Source: Heliorestis convoluta
Lineage (GTDB): Bacteria > Bacillota > Desulfitobacteriia > Heliobacteriales > Heliobacteriaceae
Direction of reading: 5' to 3'
DNA length: 64,000 bases
Assembly: GCF_009649955.1 (NCBI RefSeq)
Contig: NZ_CP045875.1
Coordinates: forward strand, 2,151,501-2,215,500
Below, piece by piece: positions 57,224-64,000 of the stretch. Under the pieces are notes generated by a model that saw only the letters and a list, made by a program, of their open reading frames with translations, was not told the DNA's origin and did no database searches. Both the position numbers and the translations under genes were made by a program. Position 1 is the first letter of the stretch. Each line of letters begins with the position of its first letter.

Positions 57224-58546
57224 TTATTCCTGTTCTGGAATTATAATGGGTTGAAGAACCATGCCAGGTCGACGCAAATTAAACTCTGCAGAAACGGTAA
57301 CTTCGGCTTGAGAAAAGCGCTTCTTCCAATCTAAGGCGATGTATTCTTGCTTATATAACATTTGTGTTCGCACAAAGCGCGCAAAATAGAAAGGATCAGA
57401 TTCTAAAGCTTGCATTTTGCGAATTAACTCTAAGGCTTGTTCTGCTACTATTTTTTCAACTTCTGCTTCTAAAAGCGTATATTTGTCAGGTGATACATGC
57501 TTTTCTAAAGATTGAATATCTCGTATATTGCCTTCTAAGAAAAGGTGAATATCAATGGTTACAGGGTCTTCTTTATTCCAATCAATGGTAACATTGGGCG
57601 GACGGGAACGATATAACTCTACGGCAAAGGTCCGGTTTTCTACTTCTGGATCATCGAAGATCCACAAACCATAGCGGTAATTATCTCGTAAAAGACCGTA
57701 GATCCGAGACTCCCAGCCTGATAATTGCTCGATCATGACGCCTTCTTGAAGCACAGCGATGCCAATCATTTCAAGGGGATTACCGCCAGAACGATTAAAG
57801 TGATCTAAGGTTTCCCCACCAATTAGATCTTTATTAACTTCGTCATGATACTCTTCCGTTGACATGGGAGTTACTTGATTATTCTCAACTTCCTTTTCCA
57901 CGATGGGATTAATACAGATCAGAGGTACGACTGTATCAACGTGATGTTCCTCAATTTCTGCAACGATATCGTGTAAAAGCATAGGCCGGGCATAGCCCAA
58001 CTCGCGCATGCTTTCGCTTATACCTTCAATATAACGAGTCATAAATGTTTCGATGACCGGTAGATTGTTTAACATAAGATCACGAGCAGTGCCAAACTTA
58101 TTAATCCAGACATACGTTGTTCGCCGAAACTGAGGCTCGCGTTCGAGATAATCAAGATGATAGTGAATGCCTTCTGTAGCGGCCAGTTCTTCGCCAAAAA
58201 CTACGGCGCGAAGATGACGAAAGTCAAGCTTTCTTCCTATGCTTGTTCCTAACAAAGAGACGGCTTCAGGGATGGAGCGAGCTGTAACAGTAACAAGCTT
58301 ATGGCCATCGGGCATTGTATCAGTACCTGAAGCTTTGCCGCCCCGTGGATCCAGTTGTCCAGGAATGGCAATACGAAAAACAACATCATATTGATTTTCA
58401 ACCACGCTTTGATCAACGCCCATATTCAAAACAAAGGACAATGTTTCTAATTCTCTTCGATCCCAGCAACTTGTATTGAATAAAGAAAGCACCAAGAGCA
58501 GAGAAAGAAAAAAAAGACGAACCCTAGAAGTAGAGCTTTTTCTCAT
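57224..58546 (-). CDS. Spore germination receptor lipoprotein, GerC family (GerAC/GerKC-like)
   Basis: About 440 residues from ATG 58546, which overlaps the GerB-type stop (ATGA). Seen: lipoprotein signal with LFNTSC (Cys about residue 25), WDRRELETLSFVLNMGVD, and the Ger(x)C core (DFRHLRAVVFGEELA; VSAEFNLRRPG end). As the C subunit it sits on the outer face of the spore inner membrane and works with the A and B subunits in sensing germinants. Length is slightly above the usual 380-400. Confidence 0.93.
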   Translation of the reverse strand: MRKSSTSRVRLFFLSLLLVLSLFNTSCWDRRELETLSFVLNMGVDQSVVENQYDVVFRIAIPGQLDPRGGKASGTDTMPDGHKLVTVTARSIPEAVSLLGTSIGRKLDFRHLRAVVFGEELAATEGIHYHLDYLEREPQFRRTTYVWINKFGTARDLMLNNLPVIETFMTRYIEGISESMRELGYARPMLLHDIVAEIEEHHVDTVVPLICINPIVEKEVENNQVTPMSTEEYHDEVNKDLIGGETLDHFNRSGGNPLEMIGIAVLQEGVMIEQLSGWESRIYGLLRDNYRYGLWIFDDPEVENRTFAVELYRSRPPNVTIDWNKEDPVTIDIHLFLEGNIRDIQSLEKHVSPDKYTLLEAEVEKIVAEQALELIRKMQALESDPFYFARFVRTQMLYKQEYIALDWKKRFSQAEVTVSAEFNLRRPGMVLQPIIIPEQE

Positions 58547-59646
58547 CGCCTTTGCCTCCTTTGACGGTGAAAAAGCAGAGCCCATAGCCAGAGGAGAAAG
58601 GGCAAGCCAAAGATAGGAATGGCAAGATAAGCCGGAAAAGTACGATAGGCTTTTACAGCTTCTAAGCTTGTTTCATGGAAAAAAGCAATGGTAAGGACAA
58701 TGATAGCAAGAGGAAAGAGGTAGGGACGGTAATCAGACGCTTTCGCTCCTTGTGCCAAAGAAAGAGCACTTACGTAAAATCCTGCCGCCATCCCAATGAT
58801 GGAAATACTTGCCCAAACGAACATAAAAAGAGGATCGAGGCGCTGTAGAAAAGTTCCATAATAGATCAAGCGAGTTAATTGAAAAAGGGGAAAACCCAAC
58901 TCTGCGCCTGTATGAACGGGAAAAACATAAATATAGACAGCCTGGGCGAAAGCAAAGAAGAAGGTCAGAGTTATAAGACTCGTATAACCAGCTTGTTGCA
59001 AGGTCTGATGATTGCGAAAAAGAGGCGCAATAAAAGCAAGTAAAATAATCTCTTTATAAATTCCGATGTGATTGACAGAAGAAACTAAAAGACGCCATTC
59101 ACCGTAGCCCAACCAGGGTGCAAAATTATAAAAGTCTCCGCGTTGCATAGCTAGCAAAAAAGTAACCATAAAAGCTACTAAAAGCCAAGGAAAAAGAAGC
59201 CCTGCCAGTCTTGCTAGATTTTCAATTCCAAAGTAAGCAAGATAGATAAAGGTACCTACCATGATAAAGAGAACGGCAGAAAGAGGTGTATGAGGCAATA
59301 AGGTGCTTAATAGAAATTCCCCGATAATTCGGAGCTGCAATCCAATAATCAAAACGAAAAAAGCGGCAAAGAGAAATCCTAAGAGCCATTGGGCCCAAGT
59401 CCCCCAAAGCAACCCTGCAATCTCTAGGAAGGAAAGGCCTTCAAACATTTTTAGTAGACTCGTTAGGATATAAAAAAACACCAAAGTGAAAACAAGCACA
59501 ATCAGAGGTACAGCCCAAGCTACAGGACCCGCTTCATCAATTAAGTGACGAGGCATGGCCAGAAACATTTTGACATAGATCAGATAATTGCAAAGGCAAA
59601 AAGCTTCAAAGCCCCCGATATGGCCATCTTTTTTTTTCACCTTCAT
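58543..59646 (-). CDS. Spore germination receptor permease, GerB family
   Basis: 367 residues with about ten membrane helices and an APC-superfamily spore-permease pattern (LYVKMFLAMPRHLIDEAGP-like start; FLPLTFFFAFAQAVYIYVFP-like middle). Known GerB subunits form the ligand-binding part of the germinant receptor. Gene overlaps both neighbours by 4 nt. The N terminus MKVKKKDGHIGGFEAF is short and basic. Confidence 0.93.
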   Translation of the reverse strand: MKVKKKDGHIGGFEAFCLCNYLIYVKMFLAMPRHLIDEAGPVAWAVPLIVLVFTLVFFYILTSLLKMFEGLSFLEIAGLLWGTWAQWLLGFLFAAFFVLIIGLQLRIIGEFLLSTLLPHTPLSAVLFIMVGTFIYLAYFGIENLARLAGLLFPWLLVAFMVTFLLAMQRGDFYNFAPWLGYGEWRLLVSSVNHIGIYKEIILLAFIAPLFRNHQTLQQAGYTSLITLTFFFAFAQAVYIYVFPVHTGAELGFPLFQLTRLIYYGTFLQRLDPLFMFVWASISIIGMAAGFYVSALSLAQGAKASDYRPYLFPLAIIVLTIAFFHETSLEAVKAYRTFPAYLAIPIFGLPFLLWLWALLFHRQRRQRR

Positions 59647-61359
59647 GCTTTTTTCCTTTTACTATGAAGTTTCTTAGATGACTTTGTATAGGGCTGTAGA
59701 AGTTGGATCTCTGTCGGCGTATTGACATCCCAGGGCCTTTGGACGAGGCTCTGTTTTTGTTTATTCAGTAGGCCCATAAAGGTAGGGCGTCTCTCCTGCA
59801 TAAAAGGTATAGGTCGAAGAATCACGTCTGCGTTGCCCGGTCGAAGGGGGCTGACAGGAGAGAGAAAAGGAACGCCCATTGACTTGAGCGAGACAAGATG
59901 ATGGCCTAGAAGAAGAAGACCAACGACAATGCCAAAAAATCCAAAAGCACTGGCCAAAGCGATAAAAAAGAGACGTAAGATACGGATACTAAAGGTGAGC
60001 GTATAGTAAGGGATTGAAAAGCCAGCTAGCACCGTAATGGCTAGGACAACAATCACAATGGGAGACACAATACCAGCTTCTACCACAGCCTGTCCGATGA
60101 TAATAGCACCTACGATACCAATGGTCGGCCCAATCACATTAGGAATTCGTAAAGCTGATTCACGAATAAACTCAAAAGCCAACTCAAGAAACAAAATTTC
60201 TAAAAAAGTGGGAAAGGGAACTCTTTCCCGAGCCGAGGCAATGGACAGCATTAGCTCTGTACGAATCATCTCAGGATGAAAGTTGACGACAGCAATATAG
60301 ATACCTGGTAAAAAAAATAGCGATTATCAAAGCAAATACACGAATCAAGCGGGCGAAAGAACCAATGGGCCAACGAAAATAATAATCTTCTGGACTATGC
60401 AATTGTGACCAAAAAGTAACAGGCATCAACAAAGCCTGCGGGCTACCTTGCATCATCACAGCGACAGAGCCTTCTAAGAGATGAGAAATGGTCCGGTCAG
60501 GTCTTTCTGTTGTTATAGCTTGCGAGAAAATGGACAGAGGTCTTCCTTGGATATAATTTTCTAGATTTCCTATGCTATAAAGCATGTCTACATCGATCGA
60601 TTTAAGTCTTCTACGCATTTCTTGAACCAGCTTGGGAGAAGTCAGACCTTCTATATAAAGCACATAGAGACGCTCTTGTGAACGGTGCGGTTGTTCAACT
60701 GGCTCAGCGATAAACTCAGGAATAGACAGCCGCATGCGTAGTAAGTAAAGGTTTGTTCTAATTTCTTCTACAAAAGCATCATTAGAACCTCGAATGACCG
60801 TTTCTGTTTTTGGCGATTCTACAGCACGGCTTTCTCGCGTTCCAGCTTTTACAGCTAGGCCAATTGCAAAGCCTTCTACGTGTATGAATAACCTACCCGC
60901 GCTGATATGAGCGGCTGCATCTTCAAGCGTATAGACTTCTGTAACAACATGGCTGTACGTTAAAAGGTCTTTCAGATCCTCCCAAGCGATTTGGTTGCAA
61001 TCTTCTGTTAAGGTAACAAGCGGTTCAACGATAGCATCTTGAACTTGCTGAGAATCAACAAGGCTTTGATAATAGAAGATGGAGACTTGACCACAGGGTG
61101 TTTTGAGCTGCCGAGTAACAAAATCTGGATTTATGGTTGCATAAAAAAGAGGTGCTAGAGCACTTTGTATGGAAGCGCTCTCTGTCGGCAGCTCTGTTTT
61201 TTCTTTATTCGTGGGGTGGTACTCCCTTGTAAGGGTTACTTTTCTCTGATAGGGCTTGCGAGAAGAACTGAGCGAGAAAGTTTTGTCTTGTGTAAAAGAG
61301 TTAACTACAAAAAGATTTTTTAGTTTTTGTAGATTTTTCTTCCAATTAAACAAGCTCAC
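59643..61359 (-). pseudogene. Spore germination receptor GerA subunit, broken by a frameshift at a T8 run
   Basis: Two frames form one 571-residue GerA protein. N-terminal part (from GTG 61359, GGAGG 9 nt upstream) has the large soluble GerAN domain with SPKLVQEMRRRLKSIDVD and GSVAVMMQGSPQALLMPVT; C-terminal part (from about 60290) has HPEMIRTELMLSIASARERVPFPTFLE and the membrane helices. At 60310-60317 the forward strand has eight A; with seven the reverse strand reads IAIFLPGIYIAVVNFHPEM, the standard GerA sequence. As read, it breaks the first gene of the operon, so the receptor would be dead unless slippage or an error restores it. Confidence 0.88.
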
Positions 61360-61666
61360 TCCATATAACCTCCGCTCTTCTACATGGCAACTAACATGTA
61401 GTCTTTGCTATTTTTTCTTTCTCATAGCAAATAAATAAAAGCAATATTTTCCATAAAGAGGGTTGTTCTGCTTTTTCTTAAATCGTAATGGTTACTTTTT
61501 CGCAAGAGAAAAGAGGAATTTGAACGAGAGGAAGCGAATTTAATATAATAAAAATAACAAAAGACAAAACAAAGGGTAGACAAATGGCTAGGGCTTTTTC
61601 AATGTCTTGAGAAGAAAGGAGGGAGAGGGCTTTCTGCAGAGCTAAAAGTGCAGGAGCCAGCGAGCC
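61360..61666. other. Intergenic region upstream of the ger operon and the GGDEF gene
   Basis: Contains two neighbouring inverted repeats: CTACATG...CATGTAG (about 61379-61406) and TTTGCTA...TAGCAAA (about 61408-61434). They lie just upstream of the ger operon start and could be regulatory. A sigma-G-like promoter could not be confidently assigned. The divergent GGDEF gene starts at 61667 behind AGGAG. Confidence 0.4.
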
Positions 61667-62701
61667 ATGAAAATTATGATCATTGATGCAGATCCAAAGG
61701 GGAGTCTTTCGTTAAAATCCATACTTTCGCAAGCGGGCTACGATGCGGCTATAGCAAATAACCTTGATGAATTGCTTGAAAGACCCTCCTGTGAACAAGG
61801 GACAGCAGATTTTTGTGAAAAAAGAGCAGATTTACTACTACTTGATCTTCCTGGTCTTGATCTTGAGACGCGGCACAAAGCTCTTTCGTACTATAATAAG
61901 GCGAAAAACCATGAGAAGATTAGAAGCGTTCCTGCAATTATGATGATAGAAATCAATGATATGGATGATATTGATGAATTATTTCATCACCAATCCGTTG
62001 ACTATATTACCAAGCCGGTGCGCAAAGCCGATCTGCTTGGACGAATTCGTTCTGTCTTATCTATGAAGAAAGAGATGGATCATCGGCAAGCCCGTGAGAA
62101 AAAGCTCTTAGAAGTAACACGACAACTAGAAGAAGCCGTTCAAAACTTAGAACAGATTTCGTCTTATGATGCCCTTACGGGTGTAGCCAACCGAAGATAC
62201 TTTGATAAATATTTGAATTTAACCTGGGAACGCTGTGGGGAAGAAGGATTGCCTCTTTCTTTGCTTATGTTGGATCTCGATAATTTTAAAGACTTTAATG
62301 ACACCTACGGACATCAAAGTGGCGATCGTTGCTTACAAGCTGTCGCATTGACCTTGCAAAAATATTTTGTCTTGCCAGGAAGCCTTGTCTGTCGTTATGG
62401 TGGGGAAGAGTTTGCCGTTATCATGCCCGATCTAGAAGGCAATAAAGCACTTTCTTACGCTGAAGAAGGAAGAAAGAAGATTGAAGAACTGTCTATTCCT
62501 CATCGTAAGTCTTCAGTTAGCGCCTATGTAACTGTGAGTATTGGTGTTGCGACAACAATACCGGGCAATGGTGAGATTGATAGCTACTTGAAGCTTGTTG
62601 ATGCCTCCGATAAAGCACTCTATATGGCCAAAGGACAGGGACGCAACCAGGTCATGACTTATGAAGAGATGAAGTGTTATCAGAAGGTTTCACAGAAATA
62701 A
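61667..62701 (+). CDS. Response regulator with GGDEF diguanylate cyclase domain
   Basis: 344 residues. Seen: a receiver domain (about 1-130; acceptor Asp in LLLLDLPGLD; K in YITKPVR), a coiled-coil linker (about 135-170) and a GGDEF domain with LTGVANRRYFDKY, DLDNFKDFND and active-site RYGGEEF near 245. The canonical RxxD inhibitory site before GGEEF is absent (GSLVC), so product inhibition is doubtful. It likely makes c-di-GMP when phosphorylated, by a kinase not encoded alongside. Large insert around residues 35-55 in the receiver. Confidence 0.92.
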   Translation: MKIMIIDADPKGSLSLKSILSQAGYDAAIANNLDELLERPSCEQGTADFCEKRADLLLLDLPGLDLETRHKALSYYNKAKNHEKIRSVPAIMMIEINDMDDIDELFHHQSVDYITKPVRKADLLGRIRSVLSMKKEMDHRQAREKKLLEVTRQLEEAVQNLEQISSYDALTGVANRRYFDKYLNLTWERCGEEGLPLSLLMLDLDNFKDFNDTYGHQSGDRCLQAVALTLQKYFVLPGSLVCRYGGEEFAVIMPDLEGNKALSYAEEGRKKIEELSIPHRKSSVSAYVTVSIGVATTIPGNGEIDSYLKLVDASDKALYMAKGQGRNQVMTYEEMKCYQKVSQK

Positions 62702-62830
62702 CTGATATAGAGCATTACAAGGACTGATAGAATTCTGACAGCATAGGGCGTCAGAATTTTTCTTTTCTCTATGAATGATCAGTAAAAGAAAGGAAAAAAT
62801 AAGGCGGTAGCAAGAAAGGATGGATTACAA

Positions 62831-63604
62831 ATGGATGGTTTGTTTAACTTATTGTCAGTTGGCTTTTGGGTTGTTCTTATCGCATTCTTCCTCTTCTCCA
62901 TGGCTCGTATTGTGGGGCAATATGAGCGATCAGTCTTATTGCGATTCGGTAAATTTATTAAAGTACTTGATCCAGGTTTGAATTTTGTTCTTCCTTTTGG
63001 CATTGATCAGACCATTCCAGTCGATCTACGTACAGCAACCATTGATGTACCGAGGCAAGATTTGATCACCAAAGACAACGTACCTGTTTCTATCGACGCC
63101 GTTGTCTACTTTAATGTGTCTGATCCCAAGGCAGCTATTTTAAATGTGCAAAATTTTCGACATGCTACCACATTGCTGGCCCAGACCTTGTTACGTTCGG
63201 TCCTTGGTGCTCATGAATTAGACGATATGCTATCCCAGCGTGATAAGCTCAATCAGTTATTACAAGAACAGCTTGATAGGCAAACAGACGGCTGGGGTAT
63301 CAAAGTAACAGGTGTAGAAATCAAAAACGTAGACCTACCAGAAGGCATGCGTCGTGCCATGGCCAAGCAGGCTGAGGCAGAGCGGGAGCGACGGGCCAAA
63401 ATTATCGCTGCAGAAGGGGAATTTCAAGCATCCCAGAAACTGCTTGATGCCGCTACTGTCATCAGCAAAGATCCTGCAGGTTTAATGCTACGGACTTTGC
63501 AAACTCTCTCTGAAGTAGCCGGTGATAAAAATAGCACTCTCATTTTCCCAGTACCCGTAGAATTGCTCCGGTTGTATGGTGGAGATAAGAAGAACGAGAA
63601 ATAG
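62831..63604 (+). CDS. Slipin/stomatin-like SPFH protein
   Basis: 257 residues. Seen: one N-terminal membrane helix (about 7-28), an SPFH domain (QYERSVLLRFGKFIKVLDPGLNF ... TIDVPRQDLITKDNVPVSIDAVVYFNV) and a C-terminal helical region with MAKQAEAERERRAKIIAAEGE and a repeated AEGEFQAS stretch. Such proteins oligomerise and organise membrane microdomains. It is not accompanied by an NfeD-type protease partner, which is common in other genomes. Ribosome binding site AAAGGATGG is moderate. Confidence 0.92.
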   Translation: MDGLFNLLSVGFWVVLIAFFLFSMARIVGQYERSVLLRFGKFIKVLDPGLNFVLPFGIDQTIPVDLRTATIDVPRQDLITKDNVPVSIDAVVYFNVSDPKAAILNVQNFRHATTLLAQTLLRSVLGAHELDDMLSQRDKLNQLLQEQLDRQTDGWGIKVTGVEIKNVDLPEGMRRAMAKQAEAERERRAKIIAAEGEFQASQKLLDAATVISKDPAGLMLRTLQTLSEVAGDKNSTLIFPVPVELLRLYGGDKKNEK

Positions 63605-63679
63605 CACAAGGGGCGGTTATGCCCTTTAGCGCACAATCACAAAATAAGACAAATTGTGTATACAAAAAGCTATTTTTGT

Positions 63680-63687
63680 GCTATAAT
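63680..63687 (+). promoter_or_regulatory. Extended -10 promoter of the c-di-AMP riboswitch
   Basis: TGCTATAAT: an extended -10 with TGn before TATAAT (63682-63687). No good -35 at the right distance, which is normal for extended -10 promoters. Confidence 0.6.
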
Positions 63688-63714
63688 CTCAATGTTAAAA
63701 ACGAATAGTGCCCT

Positions 63715-63855
63715 TTTGAACGCTGAGTTTCTCATACTTGGATGAGAAAGCGGGGGAACCAATTTTTTGGGGTGAGTCCGGTATGAACCGGTAGGGTGAT
63801 CCATTCATCCGAATCCGTCAGCTAACTTCGTAAGCGTGGATGGTGTAAAGGGGTC
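63715..63855 (+). ncRNA. Cyclic di-AMP riboswitch (ydaO/yuaA leader)
   Basis: Seen: GCGGGGGAACCA, GGGGTGAGTCC, ACCGGTAGGGT and CCGAATCCGTCAGCTAAC followed by TTCGTAAGCG, the sequence and order of the ydaO-yuaA consensus. A rho-independent terminator follows at 63902-63939. Known: c-di-AMP binding promotes termination and usually controls potassium transport, osmolyte or wall-hydrolase genes. Confidence 0.93.
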
Positions 63856-63901
63856 TGCAAGTTTGTATGTAAATACATGCTTTTTATTTCTATCGCCTTT
63901 T

Positions 63902-63939
63902 AAGCCCTCGACATCATCCTTGTCGAGGGCTTTTCTTTT
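63902..63939 (+). terminator. Riboswitch expression-platform terminator
   Basis: AGCCCTCGACA pairs with TGTCGAGGGCT, followed by TTTTCTTTT, ahead of the downstream gene's ribosome binding site GGAAGGAG. Confidence 0.9.
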
Positions 63940-63962
63940 GGAATATGGAAGGAGTGAGGGAC

Positions 63963-64000
63963 ATGGGTTTTGAGCATCCGATTCCACAGTGGATTCCGAA
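63963..64000 (+). CDS. Start of a c-di-AMP riboswitch-controlled gene (partial)
   Basis: ATG at 63963 behind GGAAGGAGTGAG, reading MGFEHPIPQWIP to the window end. Too short to identify. It is the target of the c-di-AMP riboswitch. Confidence 0.6.
   Translation, partial: MGFEHPIPQWIP

Overview
The window looks like chromosome of an anaerobic, endospore-forming, monoderm-type bacterium of the Clostridia/Peptococcales kind. The evidence is a GerA-family germinant receptor operon, many lipoproteins, an SLH-domain surface protein, meso-diaminopimelate dehydrogenase, a selenocysteine formate dehydrogenase, bacteriohemerythrin and a c-di-AMP (ydaO) riboswitch. An RND efflux pair, TspO and a fused polyprenol-kinase/DUF92 protein would fit a heliobacterium (bacteriochlorophyll g carries a farnesyl tail), but no photosynthesis gene is present, so that placement is only inference.

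Layout. 1-7.3 kb: partial Fe-alcohol dehydrogenase, a small membrane protein, a secreted phosphodiester glycosidase, a LysM-M14 cell-wall peptidase, an orphan LolD-type ATPase, and a two-domain polyprenol kinase. 7.4-12.8 kb: small Cys-rich protein, glnS, a frameshifted ABC-F gene with an attenuator-like leader, an alpha/beta hydrolase. 13.4-26.5 kb: a zinc-ribbon repeat protein (frameshifted), a Zn/Cd P-type ATPase with an ArsR-type operator, PadR plus an RND efflux pair, and a DUF5132/P-type ATPase/HMA-like trio. 26.7-34.5 kb: an unknown gene behind a Fur-box-like site, hemerythrin, a hybrid histidine kinase, a monoheme surface protein, a chemotaxis receptor. 34.6-41.9 kb: Mn/Zn ABC transporter (ABC-3 type), a membrane sensor kinase split at an A9 run, an IseA-like lipoprotein. 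42.5-49.1 kb: fdnGHI-fdhE, tspO, a Gln-rich protein. 49.8-53.6 kb: potABCD. 54.1-61.4 kb: ddh, SLH protein, ger operon. 61.6-64 kb: GGDEF response regulator, stomatin-like protein, c-di-AMP riboswitch with the start of its target gene.

The most unusual content is a family of six dispersed, non-coding, highly structured elements of about 400-470 bp (near 12.9, 22.7, 42.0, 49.3, 53.6 and 55.2 kb; three in each orientation). Each full copy contains two long hairpin modules, A and B, which are diverged homologues in inverted orientation. The 57-nt cores of A and B differ at 12 positions: ten form five fully compensated base pairs and two fall in a 3-nt bulge, while two internal-loop strands and the hairpin tip are invariant. 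This is a strong signature of selection on a folded RNA or single-stranded DNA. I do not recognise the family.

A second theme is frame breaks at short homopolymers. Four otherwise intact genes (ABC-F, zinc-ribbon repeat protein, membrane histidine kinase, GerA subunit) are each interrupted by one apparent base indel, and each becomes an exact multiple of three when that base is corrected. Some or all may be sequencing errors; the A9 and T8 runs could also be real slippage sites.
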